From assembly GCA_016744335.1 (NCBI GenBank), contig JADGEO010000031.1, forward strand, positions 4,431-41,453: a stretch of DNA of 37,023 bases. Direction: 5' to 3'. The notes under the pieces were generated by a model, which saw only the letters and a list, made by a program, of their open reading frames with translations, made no database searches and was not told the DNA's origin. Source of the DNA: Anaerolineales bacterium. Lineage in GTDB: Bacteria > Chloroflexota > Anaerolineae > Anaerolineales > Villigracilaceae. The first letter of the stretch is position 1, and every line of letters starts with the position of its first letter. Made by a program: the position numbers and the translations under genes. Below are positions 16,329 to 25,387 of the stretch, in pieces.

Positions 16329-17099
16329 ATGGAATATCTAGATGGTGGGCGATCAAATAAGATTGCTCGTATAGATGGGGCAGTTCATCGTCCAGCCGGA
16401 GCATGGACACCCCACATTCATACTTTTCTCAAGCATATTCGATCTGTGGGTTTTACTGGTGCACCAGAACCAATCGGTTTCGATGCCACTGGGAATGAGA
16501 TTGTTAGTTATATTTCTGGTGAAGTCAGCAACTATCCACTATCAGCAGCAGCAACCAGCATCCACACGCTGATTTCAGCTGCTGAACTCTTACGAGCATA
16601 TCATGATGCTACAGTATCGTTTATCCCTGAGTTACAAGGAAATGAATCTTGGTTATTACCTGTACGAGAGCCCGTGGAGGTTATTTGTCACGGTGATTAT
16701 GCACCCTATAACGTTGTTCTTGATGGCGATCGGGCAATTGCGATCATTGATTTCGACACTGCCCATCCTGGTCCCAGAGCCTGGGATATTGCTTATGCTC
16801 TTTATCGTTGGTCGCCATTAACCAGTCCAAATAATGCGGATGGTTTCGGGGACGAAACAGAGAAAACAGAACGCTGTCGCCTATTTTGTGATATTTATGG
16901 TCTCTCAAAAGAAGGGCGTGTTGGATTAATCTCATTAGTTGTTGAGCGATTACGATATCTGGTCGCGTATATGCAATCAGAAGCGAAGGCAGGTAATGAA
17001 GCCTTCCAGGCTAATATAGCTGACGGACATCATTTGATGTACTTAGCAGATATTGATTATTTGAAAACCAATTGCAAAAGCATCCAAGCAGCTTTGTAG
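16329..17099 (+). CDS. Aminoglycoside phosphotransferase-family kinase (APH-like)
   Basis: A 256-residue protein with the APH/choline kinase catalytic core: ICHGDYAPYNVVL (HGDxxxxN catalytic loop, about 124-136) and IAIIDFDTAHPGPRAWDIAY (metal-binding Asp). The N-lobe is short (DGGRSNKIARIDGAVHRPAG), so the nucleotide-binding part is reduced. Members phosphorylate aminoglycosides, other hydroxyl-bearing antibiotics or metabolites; the substrate here is unknown. ATG 16329 is preferred to TTG 16311, because the TTGGAG at 16311 looks like part of the ribosome site. Confidence 0.85.
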   Translation: MEYLDGGRSNKIARIDGAVHRPAGAWTPHIHTFLKHIRSVGFTGAPEPIGFDATGNEIVSYISGEVSNYPLSAAATSIHTLISAAELLRAYHDATVSFIPELQGNESWLLPVREPVEVICHGDYAPYNVVLDGDRAIAIIDFDTAHPGPRAWDIAYALYRWSPLTSPNNADGFGDETEKTERCRLFCDIYGLSKEGRVGLISLVVERLRYLVAYMQSEAKAGNEAFQANIADGHHLMYLADIDYLKTNCKSIQAAL

Positions 17100-17526
17100 C
17101 ATGAAATTCGGGAGATTGATACCAGAAGTGCAAACGCTCGTACTTCATCAAGATAACGGACAAGAAAACAACAGTCGTAGAATCCAATTTATGTATCGAA
17201 TGACATAATGAGCTGATTTGTTGCAACTCTGAATTCGCCTTGCATACTATTCACCCTATCACAGCAAATATAATCCAATTAAGCGCGTTTTGTGTATATT
17301 AGAACAACACTAGAATCGGATATTACTAAATCATGTGGCTATTCTTCTTCAGTTTACCAAAACAATGAAGTCGCTTGAGAAACGCTTTAAGCGAAAAACT
17401 GGGATAGAAAAATAGTTTATTGCTATCCACTTAATCCGTTTTCAAACGGATATTTATTTTTCATGAACCGCATTATTCTGTCAAGGGACATCTTCTTGTC
17501 CACATATTATATTTTAACCCTTCCCT
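17100..17526. other. Intergenic region between convergent genes
   Basis: No gene is seen in this 427-bp stretch. ATCCGTTT-TC-AAACGGAT (17434-17451) is a perfect hairpin followed on the plus strand by ATTTATTTTT, a plausible terminator for the phosphotransferase. GGACA-TCTTCT-TGTCC (17486-17501) is a smaller hairpin that could end the PBP transcript on the minus strand. Confidence 0.5.
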
Positions 17527-20500
17527 CTATGGAACAGTTGGTAATGGTGTAGGCGTATCAGTCGACAAAATAGGCGTATCGGTAAACGTTGCACTAGGAA
17601 GCGGGGTATCAGTGGGCGGTAATGTCGGAGATGCGGTTTCTGTTGGTGGTGGGATAGGTGTAAACGTCGCGGCGGGCAACGCTGTAGCCGTAGGCACCGC
17701 GGTCGAAGTAGACGTGGGGGGATTAGTAGGTGTTGGTGTTGGCGGCGGCAAAATTATGGTCACGGTAACGAGACGTTCGGCAATAGCATCGCCTTTTTGT
17801 CCACGCAGGGTTAATCGCAGGGTATATTTACCATCAGACAACTCTTCTTCCAAAAAGTTCCAGGCGGCTAATTTTTCTACTGTTTTATATTCATCATCGC
17901 TTTTCTCAACCAAAACAACCCACTTGGATGGGGCTTCACCTTCCCCATATTCAAGTGTCCAATCACCAAAATTTTCACTAACTGTGACAATGCCCAAGAT
18001 GTTGATGCCCGTTTCTGTAATTTTATCGCCATCTTTAGGCTTGGTGATTTCTAAATCTGGTTGAGGGTCACTTGCCTTACATTCTCTATCAGGAGCAAAG
18101 GTAATTTCTTTAGGATACCCATGCGCTTCAAGCCAATTTTCACCATCTTTTGTTTCCAACCATTTGCGCGCCCACTCATCATCTACGCGCATTACATAAA
18201 GTTCTTCAGTAAACTCATCACACTCATCTGAGGCTTCGAGACGTGTCCAAGTATCAATAATATTTTTTCTCCACAAATCCATGCCGGGGGGGAGAGGCGG
18301 TTGGTCAAAAGCAAAAACTTCTCTTTTTTTATCACCTTTACACGAAGTTGATGGCTCTGTCCCTGAAACAGCACAAATAACTTTATCTATAATGCCTTCT
18401 GGACGAGTAAAACTTCTCATATTTCCCCCTGTAACTATTGGCACTGCACTTTGCATGAATTGCGACCAAATCGGTGCCGCACCGCTCAAGCCGGTAGTGT
18501 GATTCATGGGCGTATAATCGGCGTTGCCAACCCAAACACCTACAACTAAATCAGGAGTATAGCCCATTGTCCAATTATCCCGATAGTCGTTCGATGTACC
18601 CGTTTTTGCCGCGGCAGGGAATGGAAGATGCAAGTAAGAGTTAGTACCAAACATCCACGACCGCGCTTCGTTATCTGAAAGAATGGATGAAATTAAATAG
18701 GCGTGTTCTTCTCGCAATGCTTGCTCACCTTGCGTAGGCGTGTACTCGTAAACGACCTTCCCCTTATGATCAAGAATTTTAGTGATAGCCACGGGCGGGA
18801 TATGCACGCCTTCATTTGCCATCACAGAAAAGGCTTCAGTCATCTCTAGCAAACTAACTTCACCTCCACCTAAAGTGAGAGAAAGACCATAATCATCACG
18901 AGTAAGAGTGGTAATACCAAGTCGCTCTGCCATGGCTATCATGCCATCTTTTTCCTCGGTTTCAGGGTCATCGTAAATGCCTACAAAATCAAGGGCTTTT
19001 ACCGCGGGGATATTGAAAGAGTTTGCCAGCGCGACGCGCAATGTTACCGCACCATGATAGTCTCCATCGTAATTGACTGGTTGATAGGGCGGACGTGGGT
19101 CATCTGGGTTGCCCGATGGCGGGAAGTCAGTTGGCACATCCCAAATCAAAGTGGCGGGCGTCCAATCTTTTTCAAAGGCGGCAAGATAAGTAATGGGCTT
19201 AATCGAAGAACCAGGCTGACGCGTAGGACTGGTTGCCATATTAACTTGCCCCGAAATTTCTTCATTATCAAAATCTGGTGAGCCGACCATAGCTAAAATC
19301 TCTCCAGTTTCAGGGTCTATGGCTACCAAAGCACCATTTTGCACGTTGCGGTCGCTTAATGAAGCAATTTGGCTCGAAAGAATCTGTTGAGCAGAATTTT
19401 GCAAATCGGGATCTATAGTCGTATAAACCGTAAATCCTGAACGATAAATCGTTTGTGCATCGTACTTTTCTTCTAAAATTTCATGCACATAATTAACCCA
19501 ATGTGGGTAGCGCATGGAGATATTGGGGGGAGAAAACTCGTAATTGATTATATTTTCTACAGCCTGTGCGGCTTCTAGGGCACCGATACAAACACGCTCA
19601 TTACTATTGCTAACTTCAATACAGTTCTTTTCTTGGCTTAAAGTATAAGAAAGAAAAATAACATCCCGATGGCGTAATAAAGTTTCATCACGGTTTGTAT
19701 GAATATCGTGAATAGCCGGCGATTGGGGTATCCCTGCCAAAAAACTTGCCTCGGCTAAACTTAATTTGTCAGCAGTAGTCCCAAAATAAGTTTCTGCCGC
19801 GGCTTCAACGCCGTAAGCTAAATTACCATAATTTACTTCGTTTAAATAAAGCTCTAAAATCTCATCTTTTGAATAACGGCGTGTAATCTCTGCCGCGAGG
19901 ATAATCTCACGAGCTTTTCGTCTATAGCTTTGTTCATAACGCTCTTCTTGAGAAAAAAGGAGCATTCGCGCCAATTGTTGGGTGATTGTAGACGCACCAG
20001 AAACAATTTCTTGATTGGTGTAATTTTGCCACAAGGCGCGCGTCAACGCGACTAAATCGTAGCCAGGATGATTATAAAATTCTTTATCTTCAGTTGCGAT
20101 AGTTGTGGCAACTAAAAGAGGAGAAATGGCTTCTAGTGGAATATAAGTGCGTCTCCCCGCGTTAGGGTCAAGGATTTCGTAGAGAACATTCCCCTCTCTA
20201 TCAAGAATACGCGTTGTTTCAAAATCAGACGCTCGCTCTCTCAAATCTTCTACTGAAGGGAGCGTGGCGGCAATTTCATTATATTGATAGACAGCATAAG
20301 TGCCGCCCATTATTCCTAAAATTATTAAGCCAACCATTGCCAAAAATATTAATTTTAAGAAACAGCCCCAATTAATTGACTTATTCCTAAAAGAAGAGAA
20401 TAGGCTTTTTTTCTTCGCAGGTGGCAGAGGGGGAAGTGGCTGGGAAATAGGATTATAAGCGGCAGGCGTAACACGCGTTGCGTCCACATCTACCTCATCC

Positions 20501-20658
20501 ACACGATGGGGGAGATGGCTCAAGGGGTCTGGTTGTGTTTTGTTTACCTCTTCTATAGGGGGGGGCGGGTATGGTGGCACAGGAACATCTACCCGCGTCT
20601 CATCTTCTGATGCTATTAGGCGGCGTAGGTAATCGTCTCTTTTTTCAGGTTTCGACAT
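17527..20658 (-). CDS. Class A penicillin-binding protein (PBP1A-type, bifunctional)
   Basis: A 1043-residue peptidoglycan synthase. A proline-rich cytoplasmic N-terminus (1-97) is followed by one membrane segment (98-120). The GT51 glycosyltransferase has ATEDKEFYNHPG (catalytic Glu190) and STITQQLARMLL. The transpeptidase motifs are Ser484-Ser-Ile-Lys487, Ser547-Phe-Asn549 and KTGT at 685-688. Residues from about 870 form an Ig-like segment (LEITKPKDGDKITETGINIL) and the last 75 or so are a Thr/Pro/Ser-rich tail, common in surface proteins of Anaerolineae. ATG 20658 is chosen because the frame's earlier start lies deeper in mutM; even so it overlaps the mutM end by 14 bp. Confidence 0.95.
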   Translation of the reverse strand: MSKPEKRDDYLRRLIASEDETRVDVPVPPYPPPPIEEVNKTQPDPLSHLPHRVDEVDVDATRVTPAAYNPISQPLPPLPPAKKKSLFSSFRNKSINWGCFLKLIFLAMVGLIILGIMGGTYAVYQYNEIAATLPSVEDLRERASDFETTRILDREGNVLYEILDPNAGRRTYIPLEAISPLLVATTIATEDKEFYNHPGYDLVALTRALWQNYTNQEIVSGASTITQQLARMLLFSQEERYEQSYRRKAREIILAAEITRRYSKDEILELYLNEVNYGNLAYGVEAAAETYFGTTADKLSLAEASFLAGIPQSPAIHDIHTNRDETLLRHRDVIFLSYTLSQEKNCIEVSNSNERVCIGALEAAQAVENIINYEFSPPNISMRYPHWVNYVHEILEEKYDAQTIYRSGFTVYTTIDPDLQNSAQQILSSQIASLSDRNVQNGALVAIDPETGEILAMVGSPDFDNEEISGQVNMATSPTRQPGSSIKPITYLAAFEKDWTPATLIWDVPTDFPPSGNPDDPRPPYQPVNYDGDYHGAVTLRVALANSFNIPAVKALDFVGIYDDPETEEKDGMIAMAERLGITTLTRDDYGLSLTLGGGEVSLLEMTEAFSVMANEGVHIPPVAITKILDHKGKVVYEYTPTQGEQALREEHAYLISSILSDNEARSWMFGTNSYLHLPFPAAAKTGTSNDYRDNWTMGYTPDLVVGVWVGNADYTPMNHTTGLSGAAPIWSQFMQSAVPIVTGGNMRSFTRPEGIIDKVICAVSGTEPSTSCKGDKKREVFAFDQPPLPPGMDLWRKNIIDTWTRLEASDECDEFTEELYVMRVDDEWARKWLETKDGENWLEAHGYPKEITFAPDRECKASDPQPDLEITKPKDGDKITETGINILGIVTVSENFGDWTLEYGEGEAPSKWVVLVEKSDDEYKTVEKLAAWNFLEEELSDGKYTLRLTLRGQKGDAIAERLVTVTIILPPPTPTPTNPPTSTSTAVPTATALPAATFTPIPPPTETASPTLPPTDTPLPSATFTDTPILSTDTPTPLPTVP

Positions 20659-21466
20659 GGGCAAATTCTCTTCTCTGGCATTGTGGGCAAAAATGTGTAC
20701 CACGTTGCCCAACTTTTATTTTTTGAATGGGCGTTCCACACTTGAAGCATGGTTTATTTTTACGCCCATATACTTGCAGATAGTTTTGGAAGTCACCGCC
20801 GCGATAAATCCAATCAATGGAGGTGCCATTTCGCTTAATGCCTTCTGTGAGCACCTTGCGGATGCTTCGCCACAGGATTTGGGCTTGGTGCCGCTCAATT
20901 AAATCAGATTTGGCAAGAGGATGCAAGCCTGCTAAATATAACGCTTCGTCTGTGTAGATATTGCCCATCCCTGCAATGAAGCGTTGGTCGAGCAAAAGCG
21001 GCTTAATTTGTCGTTTATGCCTTTTCAATTTTTCGTAGAGCATCTTTGCCGTAAAAGAATCATCGAGTGGCTCTGGTCCTAACTTTCCTAAAATATCTTC
21101 TGGGGTTGGGGTAAACCAAACACGCCCAAATTTACGCATATTGCTAAAGGCGAGATAATGCTCGTTCTCAAAGTACAATACTAACCGATCATGTTTATGA
21201 ATTGGCTCATCTTTGCCCCGAACAAGAATATCACCACTCATACGCAGATGTATCAGGAGAGTGTCCACGCTAAGGGGTAACACGATGTATTTTCCACGCC
21301 GTTTAACGGTAGATATATACTGCCCAACAATGTTCTTTTTGAAATGAGCAGGCTCAGGGGTCGAGAGCGTCCCTTCCCACAGTAAATCAGCAGATTCGAT
21401 TTTACGTCCAATCAAATCCGCTTGCAAACGGTTTACGATGGTTTCAACTTCTGGTAATTCGGGCAT
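20645..21466 (-). CDS. mutM: Formamidopyrimidine-DNA glycosylase (Fpg/MutM)
   Basis: A 273-residue base-excision repair glycosylase/AP lyase for 8-oxoguanine. Mature N-terminus PELPEVETI provides Pro2 and Glu3. LLIHLRMSGD and FGRVWF lie in the N-domain, the helix-two-turn-helix has GNIYTDEALYLAGLHPLAKS, and the C-terminal zinc finger is CFKCGTPIQK plus FCPQCQ. Length is normal. It overlaps the PBP start, so both are probably on one transcript. Confidence 0.97.
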   Translation of the reverse strand: MPELPEVETIVNRLQADLIGRKIESADLLWEGTLSTPEPAHFKKNIVGQYISTVKRRGKYIVLPLSVDTLLIHLRMSGDILVRGKDEPIHKHDRLVLYFENEHYLAFSNMRKFGRVWFTPTPEDILGKLGPEPLDDSFTAKMLYEKLKRHKRQIKPLLLDQRFIAGMGNIYTDEALYLAGLHPLAKSDLIERHQAQILWRSIRKVLTEGIKRNGTSIDWIYRGGDFQNYLQVYGRKNKPCFKCGTPIQKIKVGQRGTHFCPQCQRREFAHVET

Positions 21467-21473
21467 TTTTTAA

Positions 21474-21531
21474 GAGACCTCAGACTTTAGACTTGACACT
21501 TGACACTTTTGTCTTATGTCTAAAGTCTCTT
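21474..21531. repeat. Inverted repeat between prs and mutM
   Basis: AGACTTTAGAC near 21483 pairs with GTCTAAAGTCT near 21519, with the tandem word TTGACACTTGACAC between. It may fold in the prs-mutM transcript or be a remnant of a dispersed simple repeat. Confidence 0.5.
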
Positions 21532-22519
21532 ACTCATCAAATAACTCACCCACACTGCGCCCTTCGTGCGCTCGCAAAATAACTTCTGCCAACATAGGCG
21601 CAACGGAACAGATTGAGAGCCTGTCGCCAAAGAGAGCTTTGGATGCTTCAGGAATGGGCACTGTATCGGTTGTAATAATGCCCTTAAGGTCTAACGATGA
21701 GAGTCTTTTTGCCGCATTAGAGGAAAAAACAGGGTGCACAAAAGCAAGGTAAACATCACGCGCACCATTTTGACGTGCCAAGCGAATAGCCTGAGCAATA
21801 GAGCCACCTGTATCTACTTCATCATCTACAATGATGACATCGCATCCATTTACATCGCCAATGATATTGAGTGCTTCGGCATTTGAGTCGTTGGCAACAC
21901 GCCGTTTCTCAATAAAAGCAATAGGCATATCAAGACTCTCTGCATAATTGCGTCCTTTTTTAGCAAAGCCAAGGTCAACGGTCATGATAACGGGATTAGT
22001 GAGCTTCTCAAGCAAATTCTCTTTGATATAGTCTTCAATGGCATGAGAAGCAGTGAGTACATCACCGGGAATTGAGAAAAACCCCTGCACTTGCCCTGCG
22101 TGGGGGTCGAGAGTTATATAGCGATCTGCGCCAGCCACTTCTATCATATCTGCAACCAAACGGGCTGTAATAGGCACACGTGGCTGGTCTTTTTTATCGG
22201 AGCGACCATAGCAAAGATAAGGGACAACGGCGGTGATGCGCGCGGCAGAATCTAGGCGTAAAGTTTGGAGAGCGATAAGCAACTCCATCAGGTTTTGTTG
22301 TACGGGGCGCGAAGTCGTCTGAATTACATATACATCTTGCCCACGCACGCTTTCGTGCAATTTGACAAATAAATTATCATTAGCGAAGAGAATAATATCC
22401 CGTTCGCATAATTTTTTATCAAGATATTCTGCTATTTTATTCGACAAACTCGTTGAGGCTGTGCCAGCAAAGAGCTTAATATCGCCATACCCTTTTATTT
22501 CGTGCGTGTGAGTATTCAT
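21530..22519 (-). CDS. prs: Ribose-phosphate pyrophosphokinase (PRPP synthetase)
   Basis: A 329-residue enzyme making PRPP from ribose-5-phosphate and ATP for purine, pyrimidine, His, Trp and NAD synthesis. IKLFAGTASTSLSNKIAEYL at the N-terminus, YGRSDKKDQPRVPITARLVA, the metal/ATP loop TLDPHAGQVQGFF and the PRPP loop VIIVDDEVDTGGS are visible. The VDLGFAKKGRNYA stretch deviates from the usual SPDxGGxxRA, so this belongs to a divergent branch. ATG 22519 shares ATGA with the end of the GNAT gene, indicating translational coupling. Confidence 0.92.
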   Translation of the reverse strand: MNTHTHEIKGYGDIKLFAGTASTSLSNKIAEYLDKKLCERDIILFANDNLFVKLHESVRGQDVYVIQTTSRPVQQNLMELLIALQTLRLDSAARITAVVPYLCYGRSDKKDQPRVPITARLVADMIEVAGADRYITLDPHAGQVQGFFSIPGDVLTASHAIEDYIKENLLEKLTNPVIMTVDLGFAKKGRNYAESLDMPIAFIEKRRVANDSNAEALNIIGDVNGCDVIIVDDEVDTGGSIAQAIRLARQNGARDVYLAFVHPVFSSNAAKRLSSLDLKGIITTDTVPIPEASKALFGDRLSICSVAPMLAEVILRAHEGRSVGELFDE

Positions 22520-23061
22520 AATTCCATTTCCTTTTTCCACTCTGAGCGCAACACACTCATAGTAAGAATATCTTCGTATTTTCCATTCTTATAATGGGCT
22601 TCTCTTCTTCGACCTTCGTGAACAAAACCAACTTTTTCGTAAGCACGAATTGCCCAAATGTTTTTTTCATATACATAAAGCTGAATGCGATTAAGATTTA
22701 ACGCCTCAAAACCATGTTTAAGCAAAAGCCGCATTGTCTCTGTGCCATAGCCTTGATTCCAAATCGTTTTATCGCCGAGCATAATACCTACTTCGGCAGA
22801 ACGAACAACGGCATCTATATTAAACACGCTCACATTACCAATGGCTCGCCAAGAATCTCCATCTGGAACCTCTACCACCAGCGGTCTTTCGGCTTGGGGG
22901 CATTTCGCCAAGCCAGCGAACCATTCTTCCTCCTCCCATAACCCCATTGGTAAATAAATAGTTAGCCCTTTAGTTACTTCGGGGTCATTAATCCACTCCA
23001 TAAAGAGGGGAATATCAGTCTTTTCTGCTCGTCGAAAACGAATTCTTTCTCCGTAAATCAT
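22516..23061 (-). CDS. GNAT N-acetyltransferase (RimJ/RimL-like)
   Basis: A 181-residue GNAT acyltransferase. RIRFRRAEKTDIPLFMEWINDPEVTKGL at the start, with the acetyl-CoA loop in NQGYGTETMRLLLKHGF and the C-terminal NIWAIRAYEKVGFVHEGRRREAHYKNGKYED, is typical of the RimJ/RimL and spermidine acetyltransferase-like group. The substrate may be a protein N-terminus or a small amine. Its stop overlaps the prs start by four bases (ATGA), and GGAGC precedes its own start. Confidence 0.88.
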   Translation of the reverse strand: MIYGERIRFRRAEKTDIPLFMEWINDPEVTKGLTIYLPMGLWEEEEWFAGLAKCPQAERPLVVEVPDGDSWRAIGNVSVFNIDAVVRSAEVGIMLGDKTIWNQGYGTETMRLLLKHGFEALNLNRIQLYVYEKNIWAIRAYEKVGFVHEGRRREAHYKNGKYEDILTMSVLRSEWKKEMEL

Positions 23062-23085
23062 TTTTGCTCCTCGTCCCCCCTCTAG

Positions 23086-23104
23086 CTCCCCCCGAAGGGG
23101 GGAG
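23086..23104. repeat. GC-rich hairpin between meaB and GNAT
   Basis: CTCCCCCC-GAA-GGGGGGAG is a perfect 8-bp stem in an otherwise AT-leaning stretch. No T run follows on either strand, so it is more likely an mRNA-processing or dispersed element than a terminator. A weaker relative lies near 4540-4557. Confidence 0.6.
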
Positions 23105-23122
23105 AACTTCTTCCTACTCTAT

Positions 23123-24124
23123 TCAAAGGAAGGTTTTTAGCAAGCTCTCCACCGCGCCCCAGGGCGATTCTTCTCTTTTAACAATTTGGGATAAGGTGTC
23201 TGCGTAAACTTGGGGGGATAGTTCATCTAGAAAACGATTAAATAAAGTCTCTCGAAGAAGGGTATCAAACGTGACCTGAAGCTGGGTACGCGTTTGTCGG
23301 CTCCACTCATCGCTTTCACGCAAAAAGTCAACATGACGCGCAATTGCTTCACCAAGTTCGGCGATTCCATATCCTTCTTTCGCAATGGTGCGTTTAACTT
23401 CAGGAATCCAGGTGTTTTGCTGATCATAAACTTTTTCTTCTTCAATAACCATACTTCGACCATGATGCTGAAAAATTCGGCGTGTAGGGTGAGAGAGTTC
23501 AAGCATCCCGTTGAGGGCGCGTTCTGTATGCTCTACGCCGGGGCGGTCGGCTTTGTTGATGACGAGAATATCGGCAATTTCCAAAATCCCCGCTTTAATT
23601 GCTTGAATATCATCGCCGAGACCGGGAGCCTCAACCACGAGGGTGGTATGAGCGAGTTTGGCGATATCCACTTCTGCTTGCCCTGCGCCCACAGTTTCAA
23701 CCAAGATGACGTCGTAATTTGCCGCGTCAAAAAGTTGAACCATCGCAGATGTTGACTGCGCAAGCCCGCCCAGAGACCCGCGCGAAGCCATTGAACGGAT
23801 AAAAACATTTTTATCACCAGAAAGATCGCGCATCCGCACGCGGTCGCCCAAAACTGCTCCCCCCGTAAAAGGGCTAGAGGGATCAACGGCAAGAATGGCG
23901 ACTCGAAAATCATGCTCTTTTCGATAATAGAGGGCAAGTTGGTTAACGAGCGTAGATTTCCCCGTGCCAGGCGCACCAGTCACGCCGATGAGATGCGCTT
24001 TTCCCGTATGTGGAAAAAGCGCATTCAGCGCAGCGCGTCCTTGCTCTGTATTATTTTCAACTTGCGTTAAAAGGCGTGTCAGGGCAAGCCGATTCTGATT
24101 CAAAAGAGCCTGAGATAAATTCAT
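23123..24124 (-). CDS. meaB: MeaB/ArgK GTPase, methylmalonyl-CoA mutase chaperone
   Basis: A 333-residue G3E GTPase that protects and reloads the B12 cofactor of methylmalonyl-CoA mutase-type enzymes. Walker A is GVTGAPGTGKSTL (about 46-58). AVDPSSPFTGGAVLGDRVRM, RSMASRGSLGG, VETVGAGQAEVDIA and the guanine motif NKAD are all present. It lies 6 bp after the B12-domain gene, which fits the usual mutase small component plus MeaB pairing. The catalytic mutase subunit is not in this window. Confidence 0.95.
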   Translation of the reverse strand: MNLSQALLNQNRLALTRLLTQVENNTEQGRAALNALFPHTGKAHLIGVTGAPGTGKSTLVNQLALYYRKEHDFRVAILAVDPSSPFTGGAVLGDRVRMRDLSGDKNVFIRSMASRGSLGGLAQSTSAMVQLFDAANYDVILVETVGAGQAEVDIAKLAHTTLVVEAPGLGDDIQAIKAGILEIADILVINKADRPGVEHTERALNGMLELSHPTRRIFQHHGRSMVIEEEKVYDQQNTWIPEVKRTIAKEGYGIAELGEAIARHVDFLRESDEWSRQTRTQLQVTFDTLLRETLFNRFLDELSPQVYADTLSQIVKREESPWGAVESLLKTFL

Positions 24125-24130
24125 AGAATC

Positions 24131-24532
24131 TCAGGCTCTCTTTAAAATTTTGCGAATATCGGCGACTATATCTTCGGTGGAGGCACCTGGTCCATAAACG
24201 CCACTCACACCCATTTTTTGAAGCTCGGTTATATCTTCATCGGGAATGATGCCACCTAAAAAGAGCTTTACATCTTCTTGCCCGTTGGCTTTGGTAAGTT
24301 CGAGAATACGTGGCACAAGTGCCATGTGTGCCCCAGAGAGAATAGAGATGCCGATAATATCTACATCTTCTTGCAAAGCGGCTTCTGCAATCATTTCGGG
24401 GGTTTGACGTAAACCAGTGTAGATAACTTCCATCCCCGCATCACGTAAGGCACGGGCTACAACTTTTGCCCCCCTGTCGTGACCATCTAGCCCTGGTTTG
24501 GCAACCAAAACACGGATATTTCCTTCTGACAT
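24131..24532 (-). CDS. Stand-alone cobalamin-binding domain (methylmalonyl-CoA mutase C-terminal type)
   Basis: A 133-residue B12-binding domain. [19 protein letters not shown] contains the base-off/His-on signature DGHDRG with the cobalt-ligating His near residue 17; GISILSGAH and [11 protein letters not shown] complete the fold. It equals the C-terminal domain of methylmalonyl-CoA mutase expressed as a separate subunit, as in several bacteria and archaea. GGAGG precedes the start, and TATAAT lies on the minus strand at 24574-24579. It probably works with a catalytic subunit encoded elsewhere. Confidence 0.92.
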   Translation of the reverse strand: MSEGNIRVLVAKPGLDGHDRGAKVVARALRDAGMEVIYTGLRQTPEMIAEAALQEDVDIIGISILSGAHMALVPRILELTKANGQEDVKLFLGGIIPDEDITELQKMGVSGVYGPGASTEDIVADIRKILKRA

Positions 24533-24573
24533 TGCTTCCTCCAGTAAAAAATGAGTTTTTTGAAGACAACGCG

Positions 24574-24579
24574 ATTATA
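24574..24579 (-). promoter_or_regulatory. Likely -10 box for the B12-meaB run
   Basis: TATAAT on the minus strand (ATTATA on plus), 42 bp before the B12-domain gene. The downstream minus-strand genes to 17527 lie close together and may be partly co-transcribed. Confidence 0.5.
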
Positions 24580-24621
24580 CTATAAGCACACTCTAGGATG
24601 AGCTAGAGTCTATTGAAAATG

Positions 24622-24666
24622 GGCTAGAAAAACCCGTTCCCTTGAAGAGAACGGGTTCTTCTAGCC
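24622..24666 (+). terminator. Hairpin with T run upstream of the B12 gene
   Basis: GGCTAGAA...TTCTAGCC encloses AACCCGTTC...GAACGGGTT, followed by GCTGATTTTTTT on plus. It looks like a strong plus-strand terminator although no plus-strand gene ends here, so it may block antisense or read-through transcription. Confidence 0.65.
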
Positions 24667-24737
24667 GCTGATTTTTTTCTAACAAAGCCTATTCTATTTC
24701 TAGCCACCTGACGGTTTCATAAAAGAAGCGTATAGTT

Positions 24738-24867
24738 GGTTGAGTGACTACTGAGCCAACCGAAGTGTAGGCGATGCTTTTCACCGTATCGAAACCAAGG
24801 GTTTGTATAAATTTAGCTATTTCGTGGTTTCGATACGCCCTCCGCTACCGCTACGGACTACTCAACC
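24738..24867. repeat. MITE-like element A
   Basis: It begins GGTTGAGT and ends ACTCAACC, with internal TATCGAAACCA (24788 region) facing TGGTTTCGATA (24824 region) as a second inverted pair. The same words occur in element B at 26853-26963. It has no coding capacity, as expected for a miniature inverted-repeat element. It ends 10 bp before the NUDIX start codon. Confidence 0.7.
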
Positions 24868-24877
24868 ACCTTCAAAA

Positions 24878-25387
24878 ATGAAATTACTAAAAACCATCTA
24901 CCGCGATAAAACTATAAATTTAGCAGGCAAAACTTTTCACCGTAAAGCTGTGCGCGGCATTATTTTTCGCGATAAAAAATTGCTAATGGTCTACTCTCCC
25001 GTCTACAATGACTATAAATTTCCCGGCGGCGGTGTGAATGCAGGAGAATTGCATATTGAAGCTCTGCGCCGAGAAATTAACGAAGAATGTGGCGCAGAAA
25101 TGACACAAATCACAGGAAAATTGGGAAAAACAGAAGAATACGCCATAGACGTGTTAAAAGAAGATTACGAGACTTTCAAAATGACTTCCTATTATTATTT
25201 TTGTGAAATCAAGGGAGAATTGGGCACACAAAAATTAGATGCTTATGAAGAAGAATTGGGCTATAAACCAGCGTGGGTAAATATAGATAACGCAATAGAA
25301 AAAAATAAGAGAAGCCTCGCTAACCCAAGTTCCTTTTCACATTGGACAAGGCGAGAAACTTTTATATTAGAAATGCTCGTTGACTAA
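24878..25387 (+). CDS. NUDIX hydrolase
   Basis: A 169-residue NUDIX protein. The box GGVNAGELHIEALRREINEE followed by CG matches GX5EX7REUXEEXG exactly and gives the Mg-binding glutamates. Members hydrolyse nucleoside diphosphates linked to another group; the substrate cannot be told. ATG 24878 is chosen since the frame upstream is repeat sequence. No clear ribosome site precedes it, and MITE-like element A sits immediately upstream, so element insertion may have replaced the native promoter region. Confidence 0.88.
   Translation: MKLLKTIYRDKTINLAGKTFHRKAVRGIIFRDKKLLMVYSPVYNDYKFPGGGVNAGELHIEALRREINEECGAEMTQITGKLGKTEEYAIDVLKEDYETFKMTSYYYFCEIKGELGTQKLDAYEEELGYKPAWVNIDNAIEKNKRSLANPSSFSHWTRRETFILEMLVD

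Noticed and set aside
17612..18064. Gly/Val-rich plus-strand ORF of 150 codons
   Set aside because: It is the antisense of the Thr/Pro-rich tail of the PBP; the repetitive composition is a by-product of the repeat codons.
23294..23976. Two overlapping ORFs of about 150 codons on opposite strands within meaB
   Set aside because: Both lie wholly within the well-supported MeaB frame and show no motif of their own.
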